A DNA stretch of 26,440 bases from an uncultured Oscillospiraceae bacterium (lineage in GTDB: Bacteria > Bacillota > Clostridia > Oscillospirales > Oscillospiraceae). Numbering within the stretch: the stretch's first letter is position 1; every line of letters begins with the position of its first letter. This document shows positions 5,809 through 14,033 of this stretch, piece after piece. The DNA is taken from NCBI GenBank assembly GCA_910585155.1, contig CAJUEC010000033.1, forward strand, positions 1-26,440, read 5' to 3'. The notes beneath the pieces were generated by a model, which searched no databases, was not told the origin of the DNA, and worked only from the letters and a program-made list of their open reading frames with translations. Made by a program: the position numbers and the translations under genes.

Positions 5809-7140
5809 ATGGGCTACAGCAGAGAGGATATCATTCGAATGGTGAAAGAGGAGGATGTAAAATTCATCCGAATGCAGTTCACCGACATCTTTGGCCAGCT
5901 GAAAAACGTGGCCATCACCGCCTCCCAGATCGAGAAGGCCGTGGACAACCAGATCATGATCGACGGCTCCTCCATCGAGGGGTTTGTCCGCATCAACGAG
6001 TCGGACCAGTACCTCCACCCCGACCTGGACAGCTTTGTCATCTTCCCCTGGCGGCCCCAGCACGGCAAGGTGGCCCGGCTCATCTGCGACGTGTACAACC
6101 CGGACGGCACTCCCTTTGTGGGCGACCCCCGGGGGGTGCTGGAGCGGGTGCTGGAGAAAGCGAAGGCCATGGGCTACGACACCTTCAACGTGGGCCCCGA
6201 GGCGGAGTTCTTCCTGTTCCAGACCGATGAGGAGGGCAAGCCCACCACCCGCACCAACGATGAGGCGGGCTATTTCGACCTGGGCCCCCTGGATCACGGG
6301 GAGTCCACCCGGCGGGAGATCTGCCTGGCGCTGGAGGAGATGGGCTATGAGATCGAGGCCAGCCACCACGAGGTGGCTCAGGGCCAGCACGAGATCGACT
6401 TCAAGTACGCCCCCGCCCTCCAGTGCGCCGACAAGATCATGACCTTCAAGCTGACGGTGAAGACCCTGGCTCAGAAAAACGGACTCCACGCCACCTTCAT
6501 GCCCAAGCCCATCTTCGGCATCAACGGCTCGGGAATGCACACCAACATGTCCCTGTTCCGGGACGGGAAAAACGTGTTCTTCGATGAGAACGGTCCCAAG
6601 GGCCTGTCCAGGGAAGCGTATGCTTTCATCGCGGGGATACTGGCCCACATGAAGGGCATGGCCGCCGTCACCAACCCCCTGGTCAACTCCTACAAACGGC
6701 TGGTCCCCGGCTACGAGGCTCCCTGCTATCTGGCCTGGTCCGCCTCCAACCGTTCCGCCCTCATCCGCATCCCCGCCGCCCGGGGACAGGCTACCCGGGT
6801 GGAGCTGCGCTGCCCCGACCCGGCCTGCAACCCCTACCTGTCTTTGGCCGTCTGCCTGGCGGCGGGGCTGGACGGCATCGAGAAGGGGATGACCCCGCCG
6901 GAGGAGGTCACCGAGAATATCTTCGCCATGTCCCCGGCCGTTCGGAAACGCCACGGTATCGAGGCCCTGCCCGGCTCCCTGGAGGAGGCCCTCCTCGCCA
7001 TGAAGAAGGACAAGCTGGTGATGGACACCCTGGGCCAGCACGTTTCCAGCCAGTACATCGCCGGCAAGGAGGCCGAGTGGGACGAGTACCGCACCCGCGT
7101 TTCCAGCTGGGAGCGGGACAAATACATGATGAACTACTGA
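5809..7140 (+). CDS. glnA: Type I glutamine synthetase (GSI-alpha)
   Basis: A 443-residue enzyme that makes glutamine from glutamate, ammonia and ATP, normally a cytoplasmic dodecamer. Seen in order: the beta-grasp region with QFTDIFGQLK, the loop IDGSSIEGFVRI with an arginine at 61 matching the feedback-inhibition Arg of Bacillus GS, GPEAEFFLF, NGSGMHTNMS and NRSALIRIPAARG. Length and the lack of the long GSI-beta insertion and adenylylation segment place it in the Firmicutes GSI-alpha class, regulated by feedback rather than covalent modification. The ATG follows GAAAGGGG. It heads the nitrogen block, with the ANTAR gene 25 bases downstream. Confidence 0.97.
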   Translation: MGYSREDIIRMVKEEDVKFIRMQFTDIFGQLKNVAITASQIEKAVDNQIMIDGSSIEGFVRINESDQYLHPDLDSFVIFPWRPQHGKVARLICDVYNPDGTPFVGDPRGVLERVLEKAKAMGYDTFNVGPEAEFFLFQTDEEGKPTTRTNDEAGYFDLGPLDHGESTRREICLALEEMGYEIEASHHEVAQGQHEIDFKYAPALQCADKIMTFKLTVKTLAQKNGLHATFMPKPIFGINGSGMHTNMSLFRDGKNVFFDENGPKGLSREAYAFIAGILAHMKGMAAVTNPLVNSYKRLVPGYEAPCYLAWSASNRSALIRIPAARGQATRVELRCPDPACNPYLSLAVCLAAGLDGIEKGMTPPEEVTENIFAMSPAVRKRHGIEALPGSLEEALLAMKKDKLVMDTLGQHVSSQYIAGKEAEWDEYRTRVSSWERDKYMMNY

Positions 7141-7165
7141 ATTTCCCGGAAGCGAGGTGAGGGCC

Positions 7166-7693
7166 ATGCGGCAGATCGTGGTGGCCTTTGAGCGCCAGTC
7201 CAACTGCGACCGGCTCCGGGAGGCGCTGGAGAGCACCGGAGAATTTTCCTGCCTCACCTGCCGCAGCGCCGCCCAGGTGAAGCGGACGGTGGCCAAGCTG
7301 CGGCTGGACCTGGTGGTGTGCGGCTTCAAGCTGACGGACGAAAGCTGTGAGACGCTGTATTTCGACCTGCCCCAGCGGTGCGCCATGCTGATGGTGGCCC
7401 CCCAGGCCCAACTGGAGCTGTGCGCCGCGCCGGGGATATTCAAGCTGCCTGCCCCGGTGGGCCGGAAGTCGCTGCTGGCCTCGGTGCGGATGCTGGCCCA
7501 GCTGGCCCAGACCGATCAGGCCCCCGCCCGGCGCAGCCAGGAGGAAAAGGAGTTGGTGGCGCGGGCCAAAGCATTGCTGATGGAACAGGACGGCATGACG
7601 GAAGCGGAGGCTCACCGGTGGCTCCAAAAGCGGAGCATGGACCACGGCGCGCGGCTGGCGGACACCGCCCGGCAGGTGCTGGAGAAATTTTGA
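7166..7693 (+). CDS. ANTAR domain regulator with degenerate receiver (nitrogen antiterminator)
   Basis: A 175-residue protein. Residues about 125-175 form an ANTAR RNA-binding domain (RAKALLMEQDGMTEAEAH, then HRWLQKRSMDHGARL), the module by which AmiR, NasR and EutV bind leader hairpins and prevent termination. Residues 1-115 have a receiver-like pattern but no phosphorylation site: the DLVVCGFKL strand has Cys52-Gly53 where the acceptor Asp should be, and the acidic pair at the N-terminus is replaced by FE. A KLPAPV at 93-98 recalls the conserved receiver Lys-Pro. It probably senses nitrogen by a ligand or partner rather than a kinase. I chose ATG 7166 behind GAGGTGAGG over GTG 7157. It sits between glnA and gltB, whose leaders carry candidate target hairpins. 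Confidence 0.88.
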   Translation: MRQIVVAFERQSNCDRLREALESTGEFSCLTCRSAAQVKRTVAKLRLDLVVCGFKLTDESCETLYFDLPQRCAMLMVAPQAQLELCAAPGIFKLPAPVGRKSLLASVRMLAQLAQTDQAPARRSQEEKELVARAKALLMEQDGMTEAEAHRWLQKRSMDHGARLADTARQVLEKF

Positions 7694-7748
7694 CCGGGCA
7701 GAGACGCCTGACAGAACGGGACGGCGCTCATTGGGCGGCCGTCCCGTT
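7688..7748 (+). promoter_or_regulatory. Candidate dual-hairpin ANTAR target and terminator before gltB
   Basis: The first hairpin pairs TTTTG with CAGAG (two G-T pairs) around loop ACCGGG (7693-7698). The second pairs CCTG with CGGG (one G-T) around loop ACAGAA (7711-7716). Both loops have A1 and G4. The second hairpin's 3' arm is part of a strong 11-bp stem, AACGGGACGGC (7715-7725) with GCCGTCCCGTT (7738-7748), terminator-like but without a good T tract. A rival hairpin, CGGGC and GCCTG around AGAGAC (7700-7705), also has an A1/G4 loop. This would let the ANTAR protein control readthrough from glnA-ANTAR into gltBD. Confidence 0.5.
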
Positions 7749-7781
7749 GACTTCATATGACCCCGAAAAGAGGTTTTCGCT

Positions 7782-10700
7782 ATGAGACAAAAGGAAACGC
7801 GGCCCATGGCCCCCCTGTACGACCCCCGGTTCGAGCACGACGCCTGCGGCATTGGGGCCGTTGTGGACATCAAGGGCAGAAAGACCCATCAGACGGTGGA
7901 CGACGCGCTGAAGATCGTGGAAAAGCTGGAGCACCGGGCGGGAAAGGACGCCGCGGGCGAGACCGGCGACGGCGTGGGTATTTTGCTGCAGATCTCCCAC
8001 GGCTTCTTCTCCAAAGCGGCGGCGGAGCTGGGCTTTGAGCTGGGGGGCGAACGGGACTACGGGGTGGGGATGTTCTTCTTCCCCCAGGACGACCTGCGCC
8101 GGAATCAGGCCATGAAGATGTTCCAGCTCATCGCAGAGCGGGAGGGGATGGAGTTCATCGGCTGGCGGGAGGCGCCGGTATGCCCCCAGGTGCTGGGGCG
8201 GAAGGCGCGGGATAAAATGCCCCGGATCGTCCAGGGCTTCGTCCGCCGCCCGGAACGGCTGGCAAAGGGGCTGGAATTCGACCGCCGCCTCTATATCGCC
8301 CGGCGGGAGTTTGAGCAGTCCAGCGGCGACACCTATGTGGCCTCCCTGTCCAGCAGGACCATCGTGTATAAGGGGATGTTCCTGGTGGGCCAGCTGCGGC
8401 AGTTCTACCTGGATCTGCAGGATGAGGACTATACCTCCGCCATCGCCCTGGTCCATTCCCGGTTCTCCACCAACACCGATCCCTCCTGGGAGCGGGCCCA
8501 CCCCAACCGGCTCATCGCCCACAATGGGGAGATCAACACCATTCGGGGCAATGCGGACCGGATGCTGGCCCGGGAGGAGACCATGTCCTCCCCGGTGTGG
8601 GAGGGGGAGCTGGACAAGGTGTTCCCAGTGGTGGACGCCAGGGGCTCGGACTCCGCCATGCTGGACAACACTCTGGAATTTCTGGTGATGAGCGGCATGG
8701 AGCTGCCCTTGGCGGTGATGGTGTGCGTTCCGGAGCCCTGGATGAACGACCCTAATCTCTCCCGTGCCCGCCGGGACCTGTACCAATACTACGCCGCCAT
8801 GATGGAGCCCTGGGACGGCCCCGCCGCCATCCTGTTCTCCGACGGCGACCAGGTGGGCGCGGTGCTGGACCGCAACGGCCTGCGCCCCGCCCGGTATTAC
8901 CTCACCGACGACGGCCGGCTCATTCTGTCCTCCGAGGTTGGGGTGCTGGACATCGACCCTGCCCATATCCTGAGGAGATCCCGGCTGGAGCCGGGGAAAA
9001 TGCTGCTGGCGGACACGGTCCAGGGCCGCGTCATCGGTGACGAGGAGCTCAAGGAGGGCTGCGCCGCCCGCAGCCCCTACGGCGAATGGCTGGACCGGGA
9101 GCTGCTCCAGCTGAAGGACCTGGCCATTCCCAACCACCGGGTGGAGACCTGCCCGCCGGAACGGCTGGCACAGGTGCAGAAGGCGTTCGGCTACACCTGG
9201 GAGGATGTCAAGGACGCCATCCTGCCCATGGCCCGAACGGGGGCGGAACCCACCGCCGCCATGGGGGCGGATATTCCCCTGGCGGTGCTGGACCGCCGGG
9301 ACCGGCCGCTGTTTGACTATTTCCGCCAGCGCTTCGCCCAGGTGACCAACCCGCCCATCGACGCCATCCGGGAGGAGATCGTCACCGACACCGCGGTGTA
9401 TGTGGGGGATGACGGCAATCTGCTGGAGGAGCAGGCCGAAAACTGCCGGGTGCTCCAGATCCACAACCCCATCCTCACCTCGGTGGATATGCTGAAGATC
9501 AAACACATGGACCGGCCCGGCTTCCGCGTGGAGACAGTGTCCCTGCTGTATTTCAAAAATATGCCCCTGAAGCGGGCGCTGGACCAGATGAAGCTGTCCG
9601 CCGACCGGGCCTATCGCGGCGGGGCCAATATCATCATCCTGTCCGACCGGGGGGTGGACGAAAACCACGCGGCCATCCCCTCTCTGCTGGCGGTGTCCGC
9701 CCTGGAGCAGCATCTGGTGCGCACCCGAAAGCGCACGGCGGTATCCGTCATCCTGGAGTCCGGCGAGCCCCGGGACGTGCATCACTTTGCCGCCCTGCTG
9801 GGCTACGGGGCCCGGGCGGTCAACCCCTATCTGGCCCAGGAGACCATCGGCCGGCTCATCGACGAGGGGGTGCTGGACAAGGACTTCGGGGCGGCGGTGG
9901 ACGATTACAACAAAGCCATCCTGAGAGGTATCGTGAAGATCGCCTCCAAAATGGGCGTGTCTACCCTCCAGTCCTACCAGTCCGCCCAGCTCTTCGAGGC
10001 GGTGGGCATCGCCAAAGACGTGGTGGACGAATACTTTACCAACACCGTCTCCCGCATTGGCGGCATCGGCCTGAAGGAGATCGAGGCCATGGTGGACCGA
10101 AACCACAGCCGGGCCTTCGACCCCTTGGGGCTTGATGTGGACCTTACTTTGGACTCGGCGGGGACCCACAAGGCCCGCTCGGGACAGGAGGACCATATGT
10201 ACAGCCCCCAGGCCATCCACCTGCTCCAGCAGGCCGCCCGCACCGGGGACTATGGCCTGTTCAAGCAGTACAGCGCCCTGGTGGACGATGAGAACTCCCC
10301 CCACACCCTCCGAGGGCTGATGGAGATGAAATACGCGGACACCCCTATCCCATTGGACGAGGTGGAGAGCGTGGAGTCCATCGTCAAGCGGTTCAAGACC
10401 GGGGCCATGAGCTACGGCTCCATCTCCCAGGAGGCCCACGAGTGTCTGGCCCAGGCCATGAACCTGCTGGGGGGCAGGTCCAACTCCGGCGAGGGGGGCG
10501 AGCTGCCCGAGCGGCTGCGAAACAGTCGCCGCTGCTCCGCCATCAAGCAGGTGGCGTCGGGCCGGTTCGGGGTCACCAGCGAGTACCTGGTGAGCGCCCA
10601 GGAGCTCCAGATCAAAATGGCCCAGGGGGCCAAGCCCGGCGAGGGCGGCCACCTGCCTGGAAAGAAGGTGTACCCCTGGATCGCCAAGACCCGCTGCTCC

Positions 10701-12323
10701 ACCCCCGGCGTGCCGCTGATCTCCCCGCCGCCCCACCATGACATCTACTCCATCGAGGACCTGGCTCAGCTCATCTACGACCTGAAAAACGCCAACCGTA
10801 GCGCCCGTATTTCCGTCAAGCTGGTGAGCGAGGCGGGCGTGGGCACCGTGGCGGCGGGGGTGGCCAAGGCCGGGGCCCAGGTGGTGCTCATCTCCGGCTG
10901 GGACGGGGGCACCGGGGCCGCACCCCGGACCTCCATCCACCACGCGGGCCTGCCCTGGGAGCTGGGGCTGGCGGAGACCCACCAGACCCTCATCCAAAAC
11001 GGGCTCCGCTCCCGGGTGGTGCTGGAGACTGACGGAAAGCTGATGACGGGCCGGGACACAGCCATCGCCTGTATGCTGGGGGCGGAGGAGTTCGGGTTTG
11101 CCACCGCGCCGCTGGTGACCCTGGGCTGCGTCATGATGCGGGTGTGCAATCTGGACACCTGCCCCGTGGGGGTGGCGACCCAGAACCCCGAGCTGCGGAA
11201 ACGGTTCAAGGGAAAGCCGGAATATGTGGTCAATTTCATGCGTTTCATCGCCCAGGAGCTGCGGGAGCACATGGCGAAGCTGGGTGTGCGCACCGTGGAG
11301 GAGCTGGTGGGCCGCACCGACCTGCTGAAACAGCGGGAAAGCGCGGTAAACGGCCGGGCCGCCGCGGTGGACCTGTCCGCCGTCCTGGACAGCCCTTACA
11401 TCGGGGAGGGATATAAAACCCATTTCGACCCCGCTGACAGGTATGATTTCAAGCTGGAAGAGACGGTGGACCAGTCTGTGCTGCTGGCCAAGCTGGGAAG
11501 CGCGCTGAAAAAGGGCCGGAAAAGCCAGATCTCCCTGCCCGTCACCTCCACCCACCGGGCGGTGGGAACCCTGTTCGGCGCGGAAATCACCCGCCTCCAC
11601 GGCGGCGGGCTGGAGGAGGACACCGTCACGGTCCGCTGTACCGGCGGCGGGGGCCAGTCCTTCGGCGCGTTCATTCCCAGGGGGCTGACCCTGGCGCTGG
11701 AAGGGGACGCCAACGACTATTTCGGCAAGGGGCTGTCCGGCGGCAAGCTGGCGGTGTACCCGCCCAAGACAGCGGCATTCAAGGCGGATGAGAACATCAT
11801 CATCGGCAATGTGGCCCTGTATGGCGCAACCTCTGGAAAAGCCTTTATCGCGGGCCGGGCCGGAGAGCGGTTCTGTGTGCGCAATTCCGGAGCGGCGGCT
11901 GTGGTGGAGGGCGTGGGCGACCACGGCTGCGAATACATGACCGGGGGCCGGGTGGTGGTGCTGGGGGAGACGGGCAAAAATTTTGCCGCGGGCATGAGCG
12001 GCGGCGTGGCCTACGTCTGGGACCCCCGGCGGGACCTGTACCTGCGCTTGAACAAGGAGCTGGTATCCCTGGAGCCGGTGGCGGAAACCCGGGACCTGGA
12101 GGAGCTGCGGGACCTGATCGCCGAGCATGTTCAGGCCACCGGCTCGGAGAGGGGCCGGGCCATTCTGGCGGATTTTGAACACAGTGCGGCAAATTTCAAA
12201 AAGATATTACCACGGGATTATGCCAAAATGCTCCAGGCCATTGCCCAACGGGAGGGGCGGGGCATGGGCCGGGACGAGGCGGAGCTGGAGGCGTTCTACG
12301 CCGTGACGGGAGGCGCGCGATAA
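7782..12323 (+). CDS. gltB: Glutamate synthase large subunit
   Basis: A 1513-residue iron-sulfur flavoprotein that, with GltD, makes two glutamates from glutamine and 2-oxoglutarate. The N-terminal Ntn glutaminase has its nucleophile at Cys22 in FEHDACGIGAVVD, to be exposed by removal of the preceding peptide. The central domain precedes the FMN-binding synthase domain with GGRSNSGEGGE and SGWDGGTGAAPRTS. The [3Fe-4S] cysteines appear as CVMMRVCNLDTC (C-N5-C-N4-C). The C-terminal GXGXG beta-helix domain starts near GGGGQSFGAF. Full family length. The ATG is preceded by AAGAGG, about 9 bases away; Met9 is a possible alternative start. gltD overlaps its stop codon by one base. Confidence 0.96.
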   Translation: MRQKETRPMAPLYDPRFEHDACGIGAVVDIKGRKTHQTVDDALKIVEKLEHRAGKDAAGETGDGVGILLQISHGFFSKAAAELGFELGGERDYGVGMFFFPQDDLRRNQAMKMFQLIAEREGMEFIGWREAPVCPQVLGRKARDKMPRIVQGFVRRPERLAKGLEFDRRLYIARREFEQSSGDTYVASLSSRTIVYKGMFLVGQLRQFYLDLQDEDYTSAIALVHSRFSTNTDPSWERAHPNRLIAHNGEINTIRGNADRMLAREETMSSPVWEGELDKVFPVVDARGSDSAMLDNTLEFLVMSGMELPLAVMVCVPEPWMNDPNLSRARRDLYQYYAAMMEPWDGPAAILFSDGDQVGAVLDRNGLRPARYYLTDDGRLILSSEVGVLDIDPAHILRRSRLEPGKMLLADTVQGRVIGDEELKEGCAARSPYGEWLDRELLQLKDLAIPNHRVETCPPERLAQVQKAFGYTWEDVKDAILPMARTGAEPTAAMGADIPLAVLDRRDRPLFDYFRQRFAQVTNPPIDAIREEIVTDTAVYVGDDGNLLEEQAENCRVLQIHNPILTSVDMLKIKHMDRPGFRVETVSLLYFKNMPLKRALDQMKLSADRAYRGGANIIILSDRGVDENHAAIPSLLAVSALEQHLVRTRKRTAVSVILESGEPRDVHHFAALLGYGARAVNPYLAQETIGRLIDEGVLDKDFGAAVDDYNKAILRGIVKIASKMGVSTLQSYQSAQLFEAVGIAKDVVDEYFTNTVSRIGGIGLKEIEAMVDRNHSRAFDPLGLDVDLTLDSAGTHKARSGQEDHMYSPQAIHLLQQAARTGDYGLFKQYSALVDDENSPHTLRGLMEMKYADTPIPLDEVESVESIVKRFKTGAMSYGSISQEAHECLAQAMNLLGGRSNSGEGGELPERLRNSRRCSAIKQVASGRFGVTSEYLVSAQELQIKMAQGAKPGEGGHLPGKKVYPWIAKTRCSTPGVPLISPPPHHDIYSIEDLAQLIYDLKNANRSARISVKLVSEAGVGTVAAGVAKAGAQVVLISGWDGGTGAAPRTSIHHAGLPWELGLAETHQTLIQNGLRSRVVLETDGKLMTGRDTAIACMLGAEEFGFATAPLVTLGCVMMRVCNLDTCPVGVATQNPELRKRFKGKPEYVVNFMRFIAQELREHMAKLGVRTVEELVGRTDLLKQRESAVNGRAAAVDLSAVLDSPYIGEGYKTHFDPADRYDFKLEETVDQSVLLAKLGSALKKGRKSQISLPVTSTHRAVGTLFGAEITRLHGGGLEEDTVTVRCTGGGGQSFGAFIPRGLTLALEGDANDYFGKGLSGGKLAVYPPKTAAFKADENIIIGNVALYGATSGKAFIAGRAGERFCVRNSGAAAVVEGVGDHGCEYMTGGRVVVLGETGKNFAAGMSGGVAYVWDPRRDLYLRLNKELVSLEPVAETRDLEELRDLIAEHVQATGSERGRAILADFEHSAANFKKILPRDYAKMLQAIAQREGRGMGRDEAELEAFYAVTGGAR

Positions 12324-13789
12324 TGGGAAAGCCCACAGGATTTTTAGAATACAGCCGTCAGGGTAACCCCGGCCAGCCGCCTTTGGAGCGCATCCGCCAC
12401 TGGGACGAGTTCCACGCCGTGCTCCCGGAGGAGGAGCGCCGCCGTCAGGCGGCCCGGTGTATGGAGTGCGGCGTGCCCTTCTGCCAGTCCGGGGTGGAGC
12501 TGGGGGGCATGGTCATCGGGTGCCCTCTCCACAACCTGGCGCCGGAGTGGAACGATCTGATCTATATCGGAAACCTGGACCAGGCCTTGGCCCGGCTCAC
12601 CAAGACCAACAGCTTCCCTGAGTTTACCGGGAGGGTGTGCCCCGCCCTGTGCGAGGCGGCGTGCACCTGCGGCCTCAACGGCGACCCGGTGACGGTGAAA
12701 GAAAACGAGCTGGCCATCATCGAGGCGGGCTTTGCCTCGAGGGCCATAATGCCCCGGCCGCCCAAGGTCCGCACGGGAAAACGGGTGGCGGTGGTGGGGT
12801 CCGGCCCCGCCGGCCTTGCCGCCGCCCAGCAGCTGAACCGCCGGGGCCACGCAGTCACGATCTTCGAGCGGGAGGACCGGGCGGGAGGCCTGCTGATGTA
12901 CGGCATCCCCAACATGAAGCTGGAAAAGCGGATCGTTCAGCGCCGGGTGGCGCTGATGGCGGCGGAGGGGGTGGAGTTCCGTACAGGCTGTGACGTGGGC
13001 CGGGACCTCCCCGCCCAGGCGCTTTTGGATGAGTACGACGCGGTCGTCCTGTGCTGCGGGGCGAAAAACCCCCGCCCCCTGCCTCCGTCAAAGGGAATCC
13101 CGGGCGCGTATTTCGCCGTGGACTACCTCACCGCCGCCACAAAGGCCCTGCTGGACGGCAGCGCCTCCATCGACGCCGCTGGCAAAAATGTGGTCGTCGT
13201 AGGGGGCGGCGATACCGGCAATGACTGTGTGGGCGCCGCCATCCGCCAAGGGTGCCGGTCCGTCATCCAGCTGGAGATGATGCCCCAGCTCCCGGCGGCG
13301 CGGGCCGGGGATAACCCCTGGCCCCAGCGGCCCCGGGTGTGCAAGACCGATTACGGCCAGGAGGAGGCCGCCGCCCTGTTCGGGGCCGACCCCCGGCGAT
13401 ATCAGACCACGGTGAAGGAGTGCCGGACCGATGAGGCCGGGGCGCTGTCCGCCGTCGTCACCGTCCGCCTGGAGCCGAAGGAGGAGGACGGGCGGCGCTT
13501 CATGGCCCAGGTCCCCGGCTCGGAGGAGGAGCTGCCCTGCCAGCTTTTGCTCATCGCGGCGGGCTTCCTGGGCCCCGAGGACTACACTGCCGACGCCTTC
13601 GGCCTGAGCCGGGACGGACGGTCCAATGTGTCCACCGCCCTGAACAGCCACGCCACTGGAGCGCCCAAGGTGTTTGCCGCCGGGGATATGCGACGGGGGC
13701 AGTCCTTGGTAGTGTGGGCCATCGCCGAGGGCCGGGCCGCCGCGCGGGAGGCGGACGAGTACCTGATGGGCTACAGCAATTTGAACTGA
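12323..13789 (+). CDS. gltD: Glutamate synthase small subunit (NAD(P)H-dependent)
   Basis: A 488-residue FAD and iron-sulfur protein that takes electrons from NAD(P)H and passes them to GltB. The N-terminal cysteine-rich region (ARCMECGVPFCQ, CPLHNLAPEWND, then RVCPALCEAACTC) binds [4Fe-4S] clusters. The FAD site is VVGSGPAGLAAAQQL, and the NAD(P)H site is VVVVGGGDTGNDC. The ATG shares its A with the gltB TAA, so the two subunits are translationally coupled. Confidence 0.96.
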   Translation: MGKPTGFLEYSRQGNPGQPPLERIRHWDEFHAVLPEEERRRQAARCMECGVPFCQSGVELGGMVIGCPLHNLAPEWNDLIYIGNLDQALARLTKTNSFPEFTGRVCPALCEAACTCGLNGDPVTVKENELAIIEAGFASRAIMPRPPKVRTGKRVAVVGSGPAGLAAAQQLNRRGHAVTIFEREDRAGGLLMYGIPNMKLEKRIVQRRVALMAAEGVEFRTGCDVGRDLPAQALLDEYDAVVLCCGAKNPRPLPPSKGIPGAYFAVDYLTAATKALLDGSASIDAAGKNVVVVGGGDTGNDCVGAAIRQGCRSVIQLEMMPQLPAARAGDNPWPQRPRVCKTDYGQEEAAALFGADPRRYQTTVKECRTDEAGALSAVVTVRLEPKEEDGRRFMAQVPGSEEELPCQLLLIAAGFLGPEDYTADAFGLSRDGRSNVSTALNSHATGAPKVFAAGDMRRGQSLVVWAIAEGRAAAREADEYLMGYSNLN

Positions 13790-13825
13790 GCGCCCAAAAA
13801 ATTCGCAGGACAAACCGCTTATATT

Positions 13826-13870
13826 TTCGTTTTGCAGGTAAAAACATTTGTGATTCCCGCCAAAAACGAA
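13826..13870. promoter_or_regulatory. Inverted repeat TTCGTTTT/AAAACGAA upstream of the amt promoter
   Basis: Perfect 8-base arms (13826-13833 and 13863-13870) are separated by 29 bases in the AT-rich gap after gltD. The right arm ends 9 bases before the amt -35. It could be an operator pair or a weak end-of-gltD structure. Confidence 0.3.
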
Positions 13871-13879
13871 TTTTGTTAG

Positions 13880-13908
13880 TTGACATCTTGCAAAAATGGA
13901 GCTATACT
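13880..13908 (+). promoter_or_regulatory. Promoter of amt
   Basis: A perfect TTGACA (13880-13885), a 17-base spacer and TATACT (13903-13908). Transcription should start near 13915, again directly at the first arm of the leader structure, as for glnA. The leader is about 118 bases. Confidence 0.75.
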
Positions 13909-13915
13909 CCCCCCA

Positions 13916-13958
13916 TCAGGCAAAGGCGCCGGAGAGCTTCAACGCTCCCGGCGCCTTT
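13916..13958 (+). promoter_or_regulatory. Candidate ANTAR hairpin and terminator in the amt leader
   Basis: TCAGGC (13916-13921) and GCCGGA (13928-13933) can pair, with one A-G mismatch, around loop AAAGGC, which has A1 and G4. The exclusive alternative is a strong hairpin, AAAGGCGCCGG (13922-13932) with CCGGCGCCTTT (13948-13958), containing an inner GAGC/GCTC stem with loop TTCAAC. It is followed by a weak CCTGTTTC tail. An outer pairing of TCAGGCA with TGCCTGA near 13980 is also possible. The layout parallels the glnA and gltB leaders. Confidence 0.5.
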
Positions 13959-14033
13959 CCTGTTTCACGGGAGAGGCCATGCCTGAAAAACACAGCGGGC
14001 GGGGCCTGACCTGATCTTGAGGGAGGAATTGCA

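Noticed and set aside
7728..12182. A 1484-codon open frame on the minus strand opposite gltB
   Set aside because: It is a GC-skew shadow of gltB: rich in Gly, His, Val and Leu without domains, and gltB itself shows every expected motif.
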